The notes: generated by a model from the sequence alone, not told the origin. Positions 27,844 through 36,923 are shown, counted from the first letter of the stretch. The stretch is DNA of 64,000 nucleotides from CAWBJP01 sp044867425 (GCA_044867425.1 JBIOUX010000091.1:40034-104033), one strand, 5' to 3'. Program-made: numbers and translations.

Positions 27844-30225
27844 ATGGGGAGTCCGAAGAGCAGGCGACACGGGAGCAGGCGAGCCTCGGTCGGTGTGTAC
27901 CTGGTGGCGGCCTTCGCCACCTGCCTGGCCGCCCTGGGAGCCCTGATGGCCATGACCAGCGCCGCCAGCTTCCAACGGGAGCGGAACCGCACCTCGGTGG
28001 AGCTGCGGGCCGCCGCCCAGGACAACGCCTACTGGGCGGACCAGACCCTGCCTGCCACGGTCAAAGTTCTCGAGAGTGTGTCCACCCAGGCGGCCATCAC
28101 CGACTTCGAGCCGGCGTCCTGTGCCGCCGTGCTGAGCGGACTCTCCAGCATCCGGGATCAAGGGCACCTCCACATCTTGCGGCCGGACGGGTCGGAGGTC
28201 TGCTCCCTCACGGCACCCGACCTCTCCGGCCACGAGCTCGAGAAGGGCGAGTGGTTCGCCCAGGTTCAGGAATCGAACCAGCCGGTCGACGGGGGGACGG
28301 GAATTGACACTCTTTCCGGCCGCCCGGGCGTCACCATCGCCCTGCCCATCGCCGGTCCCGACGGCGGGGTCGGCGTGCTGGCGGCGGTCCTCTACACCGG
28401 CGCGAGCCCCCTCGCCCTTCCCCCCGGAGCCTCGCCCCAGATGGTCCTGATCGAGCTCGATGCCGAGCGTCAGGTGGTGCTGGCCGTGTCGGCCGACGCT
28501 CCAATCCGCCCCGGTCCGGTCAGCGGGTCATGGCTGTCACGCCCGATCGGGCAGGGTTCTCAGACCCTGGTCGATGCCGACGGGGTCACCCGCATCTACG
28601 AAGAGGTCACCGCCCCGGACTCCGGCTGGCACCTCCTGGCCGGCCTCCCCAAGACGGTGGCCATGCAGTCGGCCCAGAGCGAGCTCCAGCGCAACCTCGG
28701 ACTGGCGGGAGCCGTCTTCCTGGTCGTGACGGGGCTGGGCCTCATCCTGCACCGACGTCTCGCCCGACCGGTGCGTCGCCTCCGGGCCGCCATCGAGGCC
28801 GCCAGCACCGACAGCACCGCCCGGGCCTCCGTGGAGGGACCGGCCGAGGTGGCGGCGGTGGCCGAGGCGCTCAACGCCACCATCGCCCAACGGCGCCAAC
28901 TGGAGGTGGAACTCGCCCACCAGGCCCTCCATGACCCCCTGACCCACCTCGCCAACCGGACGCTTCTGGGCGACCGCCTCAACCTGGCGCTGGCCCGGGC
29001 CTGTCGCACCGAGGGCCAGGTGGTCGTGGCCTTCATGGACCTGGACCGCTTCAAGCTCATCAACGACTCGCACGGGCACCCCGCCGGTGACAGCCTGCTC
29101 GTGGCCCTCGCCCGCCGCCTCGAGTCGGCCCTGCGATCGATGGACACCGTGGCCCGCTTCGGCGGGGACGAGTTCGTCATGATCTCCGAGGGGGTGCCCG
29201 ACGAAGAGGCCGTGGCCGCCATCGCCACCCGGCTCATCGACTGCCTGGCGGCGCCTTTCACTCTCGACGGGCAGGACATCCACATCTCGGGCAGCGTCGG
29301 ACTGGCCCTCGGGACAGGCCAGGAGACGGCCGACGAGATGATCCGCAACGCCGACGCGGCCATGTACAGGGCCAAGGAGCAGGGACGGGGGGGCTACGCC
29401 ATCTACCGCGAGCGGCTCACGGCCGGAGTCCTCACCCGGCTGGAGACTGAGCGGGACCTGCGGCGGGCCCTCGAAGCCGATGAGTTCGTCCTCTACTACC
29501 AGCCCAAGTGTTCGGTGGGGACGGCCGAGGTGGTGGGGGTGGAGGCCCTGGTGCGCTGGGTCCACCCCACCCGGGGCCTCGTCAGCCCGGTCGAGTTCAT
29601 CCCCGTGTCGGAGGAGACCGGGTTGATCGTTCCCCTCGGCGAATGGGTGCTCCGGGAAGCCTGCGAGCAGTCAGTGAGATGGCGGGAGCGGAACGGCCTG
29701 CATGTGGCCGTGTCGGTGAACCTGTCCGCCCGCCAGCTGGCGCAGCCCGGCTTTCCCGGCATCGTCGCCCGGATCCTCGAGGAGACGGGCGCCGACCCGG
29801 CCGACCTGTGCCTGGAGATCACCGAAGGGACCCTGATGGTCGACATGGCCGCCGCCGTCGTCGGTCTGGCCAACCTCCGGGCCCTGGGTGTGCGGATCTC
29901 CATCGACGACTTCGGGACCGGGTACTCCTCGCTGGCCTATCTGAGGACCCTTCCCATCGATGAGATCAAGATCGACCGGTCTTTCATCACCCCGGTGGCC
30001 GAGGACCGGTCGTCGGCGGCCATCGTGGCCAGCATCGTCGGCCTGTGTCATGCCCTGGGGCTCCTCGTGGTGGCCGAGGGCGTCGAGACCTCCGTGCAGC
30101 TCGACACCCTCCACCTTCTGGACTGCGACGTGGCGCAGGGCTTCTACCTGAGCCGGCCCCAACCGGCCGCCGAGCTGACGCCCTGGCTCCACCGGCTACC
30201 GCGCCCCGCCGCCGCGGTCTCGTGA
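27844..30225 (+). CDS. Membrane sensor GGDEF-EAL protein
   Basis: The product is 793 aa from ATG 27844, preceded by GAGGAGG. An N-terminal TM helix (VGVYLVAAFATCLAALGALMA), a ~250-residue extracytoplasmic CACHE-like sensor and a second TM helix (LGLAGAVFLVVTGLGLIL) lead to a HAMP-like linker, an intact GGDEF (RFGGDEF) with an RxxD inhibitory site (RSMD) and an intact EAL (VEALVRW, DDFGTGYSSL, EIKIDRSFI, VVAEGVET). It is probably bifunctional, making or degrading c-di-GMP in response to an external ligand. It is the best candidate diguanylate cyclase feeding the riboswitch at 25.5 kb. Confidence 0.88.
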   Translation: MGSPKSRRHGSRRASVGVYLVAAFATCLAALGALMAMTSAASFQRERNRTSVELRAAAQDNAYWADQTLPATVKVLESVSTQAAITDFEPASCAAVLSGLSSIRDQGHLHILRPDGSEVCSLTAPDLSGHELEKGEWFAQVQESNQPVDGGTGIDTLSGRPGVTIALPIAGPDGGVGVLAAVLYTGASPLALPPGASPQMVLIELDAERQVVLAVSADAPIRPGPVSGSWLSRPIGQGSQTLVDADGVTRIYEEVTAPDSGWHLLAGLPKTVAMQSAQSELQRNLGLAGAVFLVVTGLGLILHRRLARPVRRLRAAIEAASTDSTARASVEGPAEVAAVAEALNATIAQRRQLEVELAHQALHDPLTHLANRTLLGDRLNLALARACRTEGQVVVAFMDLDRFKLINDSHGHPAGDSLLVALARRLESALRSMDTVARFGGDEFVMISEGVPDEEAVAAIATRLIDCLAAPFTLDGQDIHISGSVGLALGTGQETADEMIRNADAAMYRAKEQGRGGYAIYRERLTAGVLTRLETERDLRRALEADEFVLYYQPKCSVGTAEVVGVEALVRWVHPTRGLVSPVEFIPVSEETGLIVPLGEWVLREACEQSVRWRERNGLHVAVSVNLSARQLAQPGFPGIVARILEETGADPADLCLEITEGTLMVDMAAAVVGLANLRALGVRISIDDFGTGYSSLAYLRTLPIDEIKIDRSFITPVAEDRSSAAIVASIVGLCHALGLLVVAEGVETSVQLDTLHLLDCDVAQGFYLSRPQPAAELTPWLHRLPRPAAAVS

Positions 30226-30227
30226 CC

Positions 30228-30896
30228 TCAGTGGCGGGGGAGGAATCCCTCCCGGGCGGCGGTCACGATCGCTTCCAGCAGGCTGCGCGCCCCCAGGGCG
30301 GCGGCGGCGCCGGCGAGCCGCGCCCGGCACGCCTCGGGGGTGAGGCCGAGGTGGGCGGCGGCGTCCGCCGGTGGGTGTCCCTCGGCCAGGCTGGCGAGCA
30401 GCTGTTGCTCATCGGAGGTGAGTTCCCGGTGGCCGGTCGGCGCCCCGCCCGTCCCTTCGCGCCGGGCCGCCGCCACCAGGCGCTGGAGAGCCGAGGGGGA
30501 CACCACCGGTTCCCCGGAGGCGACCCGGCGGACGGCGTCGAGGATGCCCGCCATCCGGGTCTCCTTGGCCAGGAATCCCGACGCTCCCGCCCGGGCGGCC
30601 CGGAGCAGTGCTCCCTCATCAGCGCCGGCGGTGAGCACGATCACAGCTGCTTCCGGCCGCAGGTCCTTGACCCGGCCGGCGGCCTCGATCCCGTCGCCGT
30701 CCGGCAGGCGGACGTCCATCAGCACGACGTCGGGCGCCTGTTCCTCCACCATGGCCAGGGCCTCGGCCACGGTGCCGGCCACGCCGGCGCACGACAGCCC
30801 GCCGTCGAGCTCGACGGCCAGGCGGAGGGCCTCGCCCAGGGCGACGTGGTCCTCCACGATCAGCACCCGCCACCGGCCGGCCGTCTCCGCCTCCAA
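30228..30896 (-). CDS. NarL-type response regulator with divergent HTH
   Basis: The product is 222 aa. The receiver is complete (VLIVEDHVALGEAL, acceptor in VVLMDVRLPDGDG, K in GFLAKETR). The C-terminal domain resembles LuxR (LTSDEQQLLASLAEGHPPADAAAHLGLT) but the recognition helix is poorly conserved (PEACRARLAGAAAAL), so DNA binding is less certain. It is convergent with the GGDEF-EAL gene (2 bp between stops) and divergent from the PAS kinase, its possible partner. Confidence 0.75.
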   Translation of the reverse strand: MEAETAGRWRVLIVEDHVALGEALRLAVELDGGLSCAGVAGTVAEALAMVEEQAPDVVLMDVRLPDGDGIEAAGRVKDLRPEAAVIVLTAGADEGALLRAARAGASGFLAKETRMAGILDAVRRVASGEPVVSPSALQRLVAAARREGTGGAPTGHRELTSDEQQLLASLAEGHPPADAAAHLGLTPEACRARLAGAAAALGARSLLEAIVTAAREGFLPRH

Positions 30897-30973
30897 GGCC
30901 CGCCACAGTAACGGGAGGCGAAGGAGCGCCGGTGGTACCGTCGTGCCGACAGCGGCGACGCGGAGTCGATGCG

Positions 30974-32431
30974 ATGGCGGACACGGCGGCTGCTGGTGGG
31001 GTGATCCCGCAGGACGTCGTGGCGTCGGTTCCCGTCGACGCCTTCATCGAGTCGGCACCGGACGCCGTGGTCCTGATCGACGGCCAGGGCCGCATCGTCC
31101 TCGTGAACGCCCAGGCTGAGAAGCTCTTCGGCTTCGCCCGGGACGAGCTGGTGGGCCAGCGCGTCGAGCAGCTGCTCCCCGAGCGCTTCCGCAAGGCCCA
31201 CGTCGGCCACCGGGCCGTCTACCGGGCCGACCCCCGCACCCGTCCCATGGGCGCGGGGCTGAAGCTGTTCGGCCGGCGCAAGGACGGCGGGGAGTTCCCC
31301 ATCGACATCAGCCTGAGCCCGCTCCCGACCGACGAGGGGATGCTGTTCACCGCCGCCATCCGGGACATCACCGAGCGCCGGCGCGTGGAGGAGACGCTGC
31401 GCAAGAGCGAGGAGAAGTTCCGGGCCTTCATGGAGTCCGCCCCCGACGCCATCGTCATCATCGACCCCGGGGGCGTCATCACGCTGGTCGACGCCCAGAC
31501 CGAGCAGCTCTTCGGCTTCCCCCGCTACGAGCTGGTGGGCCGGCCCGTCGAGCAGCTGCTGCCCGAGCGTTACCGGTCCGCTCACGTCGACCACCGGGCC
31601 GCCTACCGATCCGATCCCCGTCCCCGCCTCATGGGAGCGGGCCTGGAGCTCTACGGGCGCCGCCGGGACGGGAGCGAGTTTCCCGTCGACATCAGCCTGA
31701 GCCCGCTCCAGACGGAGGAAGGGCTCCTGCTGGCCGCCGCCATCCGGGACGTCACCGACCGCAAGCGCCTGGAGGCGGCCCGGGACGAGTTCATCCACAA
31801 CGCCGCCCACGAGCTGCGGACGCCGCTGGCCACCCTGGCCGGCCTGGGCGAGTTGCTCGCCACCCACCTGCAGGAGATGAGCGCGGAGCAGGTGGAGCGC
31901 TCGCTGGGCGCCCTCCAGCGCCAGGGGGAGCGGGCCAGTGTCCTGGTGGCCAACCTGCTCGACCTGTCGCAGCTCGACGGCGGCCGGGCGCAGTTCCACC
32001 TGGAGTCAATCGACGCCCGGGCCTCCGCCCGCCGGGCGCTGGACGCCGCCCCGCCGCCCGAGGGGACGGTCGTCGAGCTGGACGTGCCGGAGGGGCTGGG
32101 GGTGTGGGCCGACGCCTCCCGCCTCGACCAGGTCTTCACCAACCTGCTCACCAACGCCTACCGCTACGGCGGCCCCCATGTGCGGCTCGAGGGCAGCTCG
32201 GGAGCCGGCGTGGTCTCCCTGGTCGTCACCGACGACGGTGACGGCGTCCCCGCGCTGCTGCTGCCGCGCCTGTTCGAGCCGTTCACCCGGGGGCCGAACA
32301 CCGAGGCCCAGGGTGGTTCCGGGATCGGCCTCGCCCTGTGTGTGCGCCTGGTGGAGGCGTTCGGCGGCACGATCCGGTACGACCCGAACGGACCGGGCGC
32401 CCGTTTCCTCATCCGGCTCCGGTGGGCCTAG
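30974..32431 (+). CDS. Dual-PAS soluble histidine kinase
   Basis: The product is 485 aa. Two tandem PAS domains of near-identical pattern (IESAPDAVVLIDGQGRIVLVN and MESAPDAIVIIDPGGVITLVD, each followed by RPMGAG/RLMGAG and RRxDGxEFP) precede HisKA (NAAHELRTPLATLAGLGE, phospho-His) and HATPase_c (NLLTNAYRYGG, DDGDGVP, GGSGIGLALC). There is no membrane segment, so it senses a cytosolic cue such as redox state or oxygen. The stop overlaps the following response-regulator start by ten bases, indicating a cognate pair. Confidence 0.88.
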   Translation: MADTAAAGGVIPQDVVASVPVDAFIESAPDAVVLIDGQGRIVLVNAQAEKLFGFARDELVGQRVEQLLPERFRKAHVGHRAVYRADPRTRPMGAGLKLFGRRKDGGEFPIDISLSPLPTDEGMLFTAAIRDITERRRVEETLRKSEEKFRAFMESAPDAIVIIDPGGVITLVDAQTEQLFGFPRYELVGRPVEQLLPERYRSAHVDHRAAYRSDPRPRLMGAGLELYGRRRDGSEFPVDISLSPLQTEEGLLLAAAIRDVTDRKRLEAARDEFIHNAAHELRTPLATLAGLGELLATHLQEMSAEQVERSLGALQRQGERASVLVANLLDLSQLDGGRAQFHLESIDARASARRALDAAPPPEGTVVELDVPEGLGVWADASRLDQVFTNLLTNAYRYGGPHVRLEGSSGAGVVSLVVTDDGDGVPALLLPRLFEPFTRGPNTEAQGGSGIGLALCVRLVEAFGGTIRYDPNGPGARFLIRLRWA

Positions 32432-32817
32432 GCCGCACGGTCCTCGTCGTGGACGACGAGGCCGACCTGCTCTTCACCGTGGGGCTGGCCCTCGAGCTGG
32501 CCGGCTACGCGGTGTTGAAGGCGACCACCGGGGAGGAGGCGCTGGACGTGGTGGCCGAGCACTCCCCTGACGTGGTCGTCCTGGACCTGCGCCTTCCCGG
32601 CATCGACGGCTGGGAGGTGCTGCGGCGTCTCGGGGAGGGGTCAGAGGGACCCCGGATGCCCGTGGTGGTGCTGTCGGCCCAGGTGGACTCGGTCACGGCC
32701 GCCCGGGCGGTGGACCTCGGTTGCCGGGCTTACCTGGCCAAGCCGTTCCGTCCCGCCGAACTGGCCCGGGTGGTGGACGGGGTGCTTGCCGCCTCGGGTG
32801 GCGGCGACCCGCCGTGA
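32422..32817 (+). CDS. Single-domain response regulator
   Basis: The product is 131 aa from GTG 32422, overlapping the PAS-kinase stop. It is a receiver only: VLVVDDEADLLFTVG, acceptor in VVVLDLRLPGIDG, K in YLAKPFRP, then a short GGGDPP tail. It has no output domain, so it probably works through protein contacts or as a phosphorelay intermediate with the kinase just upstream. Its last ~88 bp overlap the 3' end of the convergent FlgN-like gene. Confidence 0.8.
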   Translation: MGLGRTVLVVDDEADLLFTVGLALELAGYAVLKATTGEEALDVVAEHSPDVVVLDLRLPGIDGWEVLRRLGEGSEGPRMPVVVLSAQVDSVTAARAVDLGCRAYLAKPFRPAELARVVDGVLAASGGGDPP

Positions 32818-33335
32818 TCGACCAGGAAGTCGTCCAGCGACGGGAGTGAGAGGCCGGCGGTGGCGTCGATGATCGCCTGGTAAGCGGCCTCGTCCAGCGC
32901 CGGCTCGAGCATGGTCCCGGCCAGGCCGGGTTCCTGGGCCGAGCCGCAGTGCCAGCCGGCAGCCTCCCGTGCGCCGCGGACGGCGAGCCGCCGGCTCTGC
33001 CCGGTCACCTGCTGGATCTCGGCCATGAGCGCCAGGAAGTCGTGGTATTGGTCGTCGAAGATGGTGCGGTGCGGCTCCGGGCTGACCCACGACAGCGCAC
33101 CCAGGGTCAGTCGCTCCACCGGCACCTGCCACTCCTGGGCCAGGCGGTTGAGCTGCACCGACCGGACGAGGTCGGCTTCCTCGACCCGCTGGGCGGCCCG
33201 CTCCAACTCGGCGGCGGCCAGTCCCAGGAAGCGGGCTTCGCCCGCCGCCAGCAGTTCCCGGCTCTCCACCAGCTTGAACAGCAGCCGTTCCAGGAGACGG
33301 CGTTCCTGGTCGAGCCACATCGCCAATTCGTCCAT
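32730..33335 (-). CDS. FlgN-like protein
   Basis: The product is 201 aa, with AAGGAGGTGCGCC directly before the ATG at 33335. The first ~150 residues are a long alpha-helical region (MDELAMWLDQERRLLERL, LVESRELLAAGE, LERAAQRVEEADLVR) resembling FlgN, the export chaperone for flagellar hook-associated proteins. No other flagellar genes are in the window, so the role may differ. The C-terminal ~30 residues are low-complexity and lie antisense to the response-regulator gene; the real end may be shorter in function. Confidence 0.6.
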   Translation of the reverse strand: MDELAMWLDQERRLLERLLFKLVESRELLAAGEARFLGLAAAELERAAQRVEEADLVRSVQLNRLAQEWQVPVERLTLGALSWVSPEPHRTIFDDQYHDFLALMAEIQQVTGQSRRLAVRGAREAAGWHCGSAQEPGLAGTMLEPALDEAAYQAIIDATAGLSLPSLDDFLVDHGGSPPPEAASTPSTTRASSAGRNGLAR

Positions 33336-33417
33336 GGCGCACCTCCTTGACGACACCTGTCGGCCACCGACCGTGGAGTGTGAGGACGGCGAGAACGATA
33401 AGAACCGTGCGTTCCGG

Positions 33418-35175
33418 CTAGGTGTCCCCGCCGGCGGTGACCGGAAGCTCGATCCGGATCTCCCGACCGGTGTCCGGACCGGACGCGACGTCCAGCCTTC
33501 CGCCGGCCAGGGTGATGGTGTCGCGCAGGGAGGCGGCCCGGGAGGAGCCGCCAGCCGGCGTTCGCTCCCCGAGGCGGTCGTCCCCGTCGGCGCCGTCGTC
33601 GGTGATGACGGCGCTGAGCGTCCCGTCCTCCGACCGCAAGCTGACGGTGATGCGGCTGGGCCGAGCCGGGTGCCCCAGGCTCTGGATGGCCGCCTGCACG
33701 CTCCGGTAGACGAGCAGCTCCGTGTGCGCCGGGAACCGGGCATCCTGGAGGTGGTCGAGGAGCTCGATCTCGAGTGGGCCGTCCGCCCGGCGGCGGTCGA
33801 GGAGCTCGGCTACGGCCTGGGAGAGGCCGGATTCCGCCAGCTTGGGCGGCCGCAGGTCGGCCTCGATGGCCCGGCTCGAGGCGATGGCGCCCTCGAGCCG
33901 CCGGCGGACCTCGGCCAGGGTGCCGGGCGGCAGCTGGGCGGCGACGTCGTCAAGGGCCCAGCTGGTGAGGATCATGTCCTGGATCGGTCCGTCGTGGAGC
34001 CTGCTGCCCATCTGGTGGCGCTCCTGCTCGGTGGCCTCGACCACCAGGCGGCCGCTCTGGCCCAGGGCGTGGGCGGAGGCGGCCAGCTCGGCCTCGGCGG
34101 CGTCCCGGGCGGCCAGCATGGCGTTGAGGTCGACGGCGAGACCGGCGAGCTCGGCCGGTCCGGTGGCCGGAGCCTGCATCCCCCGTTCGCTCCGGGCCCG
34201 GGTGACGACATCCGACAGGGCCTGCACCGGACGCAGGAGGCGCCGGTGCACGGCCACCGCCAGCAGCAGCAGGGCGAGGAGCGACATGGCCGTGATGACC
34301 GCCCGGCGCCGGACCTCCTCCCGGGCGGGGGCGAGCGCGGCCGACCGGCTCACCGCTCCCAGCACCCGCCAGCCGAGGGCGGGCACCCGGGTGGCGGAGT
34401 AGATGCGCTCGGTCCCGTCGGCGTCCCGGGTCGCCTGGCCTTCGGCGACGCGGGGTGCGGGACGGCCGGTGGAAGCCGGTGCCGACGACGACGAGAGCGT
34501 CCGGCCGCTTCTGTCGGCGACGACGAAGGCGGAGCCGGTGGCGCGGCCGTAGATCTCCTCCAGAGTGGCGGCGACGGGTTGGGCGGCCAGCACCGAGAGG
34601 GAGTAGCCCACCGGCCCGCCGTCCGGACCGGGGATGGCGATCCCGACGACGGCGGCGGGGACGCCGGTGGCCGGGTCCCGGTCCTCGGCGGCGACCACCG
34701 GAGCCCCGCCGGCCAGGCTGGTGAACCAGAGTTCGCGTCGGTAGGAGGTCCCGAGGGCTCCCTCCCGTGACGTGCACGACACCGAGCCGGCGGCGTCGAG
34801 GAGGTGCTGGTCGCCCTGGGCGAACACGGCCCGGGGCGAGAAGGTGAGCTGGCATCCCTGGGACAGCGGTACGCCGGTGGCGGCGGCGGTGGCGAGTGCG
34901 AGCCCCAGCCCGGGAGCGGCGGCCTGGGCCTCGGCAGCCGCCTGCTCCAGATCCTGCCGAACCCCCCGGGCGGCGAGGTCGACCGTCTCCCGCAGCTGGG
35001 CGGAGGCCCGCCGGCGGGCGTCCCGATAGCCCTCCACCGTGAGGTAGGCGCCGGCGGACACCGTGATGGCGGCAACCGCCAGCACCAGGGCGAGGAGATG
35101 GCTCAGGAGCGACCAGCGACGCCGGCCTCCCGTCGGAGGCTCGTCAGAGTGCTCCGCGGACAAGTCCTCTCCCAT
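33418..35175 (-). CDS. Membrane histidine kinase, HisKA_3 type
   Basis: The product is 585 aa. TM1 (LLALVLAVAAITVSAGAYLT), a large extracytoplasmic CACHE-like domain (~65-285), TM2 (AVITAMSLLALLLLAVAVHR) and a HAMP segment precede HisKA_3 with the phospho-His in SRLHDGPIQDM, then an ATPase domain whose N-box (VYRSVQAAIQSLGHPA) and G-box are weak. HisKA_3 kinases normally pair with NarL regulators; the orphan regulators at 22743 and 30228 are candidates. Its extracellular architecture resembles that of the GGDEF-EAL protein at 27844. Confidence 0.82.
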   Translation of the reverse strand: MGEDLSAEHSDEPPTGGRRRWSLLSHLLALVLAVAAITVSAGAYLTVEGYRDARRRASAQLRETVDLAARGVRQDLEQAAAEAQAAAPGLGLALATAAATGVPLSQGCQLTFSPRAVFAQGDQHLLDAAGSVSCTSREGALGTSYRRELWFTSLAGGAPVVAAEDRDPATGVPAAVVGIAIPGPDGGPVGYSLSVLAAQPVAATLEEIYGRATGSAFVVADRSGRTLSSSSAPASTGRPAPRVAEGQATRDADGTERIYSATRVPALGWRVLGAVSRSAALAPAREEVRRRAVITAMSLLALLLLAVAVHRRLLRPVQALSDVVTRARSERGMQAPATGPAELAGLAVDLNAMLAARDAAEAELAASAHALGQSGRLVVEATEQERHQMGSRLHDGPIQDMILTSWALDDVAAQLPPGTLAEVRRRLEGAIASSRAIEADLRPPKLAESGLSQAVAELLDRRRADGPLEIELLDHLQDARFPAHTELLVYRSVQAAIQSLGHPARPSRITVSLRSEDGTLSAVITDDGADGDDRLGERTPAGGSSRAASLRDTITLAGGRLDVASGPDTGREIRIELPVTAGGDT

Positions 35176-35344
35176 CGCTGAGCGCCGATTCTACGCCCGG
35201 GACCGTCGACCCCGGCCCCGGGCCGCCGTTCGCCTCGTTCGTTGTGATCATGTCTTCTAGCAATTTTTGTCCAATGGCCCTTGAGTTCTAAAGGACTAGT
35301 TGACCGGGCTAGTTCACTAGAATAGCGCGCTCTGAAGGAACTAA
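35176..35344. promoter_or_regulatory. AT-richer promoter region before the structured leader
   Basis: This stretch between the membrane kinase start and the structured leader is distinctly AT-richer than the rest of the window. It holds repeated ACTAG/CTAGT elements (around 35294-35322) and a TTGACC at ~35299 that could serve as a -35 hexamer. No coding sequence is visible. Confidence 0.35.
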
Positions 35345-35606
35345 AGAGGGACAATCAATCAGACGCTAACTTGCATTCCCATGCGGTTCCCTTGATCATC
35401 CCTTAACAACGAGCACCCGCTCGGAAGCGAGGCATCCACCCAGAGAGCGCAAGGCATTCGACGACAGATCCGGAACCCCAGGGTTGTACGCCTGGGATGC
35501 TGCCGGACCATAGGGAGGCAAAGATCCGCTGGCGAAACTGGTCGCTGCGCCAGGCGGGGAGCCACAGCGAAACCGGCCCTTTCGAATCTTCGAGGGCCGG
35601 TTTTTC
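35345..35606 (+). ncRNA. Structured 5' leader, riboswitch-like, class unassigned
   Basis: Upstream of the secreted-protein gene at 35629 the plus strand can fold several stable hairpins in series: CGCTC-GGAA-GCGAG; an outer TCCGG/CCGGA closing CCCAGG...CCTGGG; CCGC/GCGG enclosing CTGGCG...CGCCAG; and a final intrinsic terminator just before the SD. Such a compact multi-helix leader plus terminator is the usual layout of a transcription-controlling riboswitch. The order of short blocks faintly recalls the ydaO (c-di-AMP) class, but hallmark sequences are missing. I cannot name the ligand. Confidence 0.5.
35571..35606 (+). terminator. Intrinsic terminator within the leader
   Basis: AACCGGCCCT and AGGGCCGGTT form a ten-base stem directly followed by TTTTTC. 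It lies seven bases before AAAGGAGC, the SD of the gene at 35629, so it would switch that gene rather than end an upstream one. Confidence 0.8.
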
Positions 35607-35628
35607 ATTTTCAAAGGAGCGACTGAAC

Positions 35629-36165
35629 ATGCATGCTTTTCGTCGTCGGCTCGGCGCGGCGATCGCCACGACCGGCCTCCTGGCCATCGGCCTCGGCCTC
35701 ACCGTGTTCGTGGGTGCCTCGCCGGCCGGTGCGGAGATGCAGTCGTCGCCGGTCTGCAACCAGATCAAAGACGACCCCACGGCCTGCGAGCCCGGGCAGG
35801 GACCGTACGGGTCCGTGCAGTGGGACGTCACCGGAGGCAACCTCGTGCTCCACGTGACCGCCCTCGGTGGTGGGTGGGCCGACATCCGAATCTGCGCTCC
35901 GTACGGTGCATCCACGCACAGCGCGGACTGCACCAATGACAACAGCCCGGGCCTGCTCTACTCGAACCTCTACACCGTGCAGATGATCACGCCGGCCGGC
36001 ACCGCCACCGCCAACGGCAAGCTCTACGAGCTTCCCTGCGGCCCGGGCCAGGAGTTCATCGTCACCGTGCCCACCTCGCAGATCGCCGGCGACCCCAACG
36101 ACTGGGCGATGCACCTGTCCCCGAGCGGGTGTAGTGGCAGCGGGACTGAGGGGCAGCTCGCCTAA
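35629..36165 (+). CDS. Small secreted protein of unknown function
   Basis: The product is 178 aa, with AAGGAG eleven bases before the ATG. A clear signal peptide (IATTGLLAIGLGLTVFVGASPAGA, cleavage near AGA-EM) leads to a ~140-residue beta-rich, cysteine-containing domain (CNQIKDDPTACEPG, RICAPYG, ADCTNDN, LPCGPGQ, SPSGC). Cysteine pairs suggest disulfides outside the cell. No family recognised. Its long structured leader with a terminator implies tight conditional expression. Confidence 0.75.
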   Translation: MHAFRRRLGAAIATTGLLAIGLGLTVFVGASPAGAEMQSSPVCNQIKDDPTACEPGQGPYGSVQWDVTGGNLVLHVTALGGGWADIRICAPYGASTHSADCTNDNSPGLLYSNLYTVQMITPAGTATANGKLYELPCGPGQEFIVTVPTSQIAGDPNDWAMHLSPSGCSGSGTEGQLA

Positions 36166-36214
36166 CCACGGGCATCGTGGCCCGGCGGCTACCGCCGAGG
36201 CCCGGCCCGGGCTC

Positions 36215-36250
36215 GCAAGGCCGGCGGGATGGTCGCCCCGCCGGCCTTGC
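36215..36250. terminator. Bidirectional hairpin between convergent genes
   Basis: GCAAGGCCGGCGGG (36215-36228) pairs perfectly with CCCGCCGGCCTTGC (36237-36250) across an eight-base loop. It sits between the stop of the secreted-protein gene and the stop of the convergent USP gene, so it likely terminates both; the U-tract is poor. Confidence 0.65.
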
Positions 36251-36254
36251 CGCG

Positions 36255-36923
36255 TCACTCCGTTCCCGTATTGGAGAGGGCTGACGCGCTGGTTTTCGGA
36301 TACGCCGGCTCAGCGCCGGCGCCCATCATGAGGACGGGGATCCCGGAGGTGCCGGCCAGTTCCATGGCCGTGCTGCCGAACACAGCCCGGCTGGCGCCGG
36401 CGCCCTTCGTCCCGATGACGATCAGGTCGTAGCCTTCCAACATCGCCTGCCTGACCAGCGCCGGCGCCGGCCGGCCCCGGAGGATCTCGAGGCGGACCGG
36501 GCGCTCGAGAAGGATGGCGGCCGCTTCGAGGGTCACCTGGGCCTTGTGCTCGTTGTCCGCTCCTCCGCCGTAGGGCACGACCGTGGCCAGGGTCAGCCGG
36601 CCCATCCGGGCCCCGAGGAGATCGATGACGGCTCCGAGGGCGGCTCGGCCTTCGGGGGAGCCGTCGACACCGGCCAGGACGTCCACCGGCCCGCCGCCTC
36701 TCGAAAACATCAGGGTCAGGACCCGTGGCCGGCCCTTCTCGCCGTGACGCGAGGCATCGACGGCCAGGGCGATGGCCAGCGGCCCGAGCAGGGCTCCGAT
36801 GACCAGCCAGGCGAACGGATCATGGCCCCGGCGGCCCATCACCACGGCCAGGACGAAGCCGAGGGCGACCCAGACCAGGGCCACGCCCAGGAGCAGCGTG
36901 GCGTACGACACTGCGATGACCAC
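36255..36923 (-). CDS. Membrane-anchored universal stress protein
   Basis: The product is 222 aa. Two hydrophobic helices (YATLLLGVALVWVALGFVLAVVM and a second in FAWLVIGALLGPLAIALAV) precede one USP domain (VLAGVDGSPEGRAALG) with the ATP-binding pattern GTKGAGASRAVFGST (Gx2Gx9GS/T). A membrane tether on a USP is uncommon. USPs are induced in dormancy and starvation. A box AGGGCCGTTCGACCCT lies 57 bp upstream of the start, placing it in the putative DosR regulon. Confidence 0.82.
   Translation of the reverse strand: MVIAVSYATLLLGVALVWVALGFVLAVVMGRRGHDPFAWLVIGALLGPLAIALAVDASRHGEKGRPRVLTLMFSRGGGPVDVLAGVDGSPEGRAALGAVIDLLGARMGRLTLATVVPYGGGADNEHKAQVTLEAAAILLERPVRLEILRGRPAPALVRQAMLEGYDLIVIGTKGAGASRAVFGSTAMELAGTSGIPVLMMGAGAEPAYPKTSASALSNTGTE

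Noticed and set aside
35345..35570. Assignment of the leader to cobalamin, GEMM-I or ydaO riboswitch classes
   Set aside because: None of the invariant blocks match well enough; kept as unassigned.
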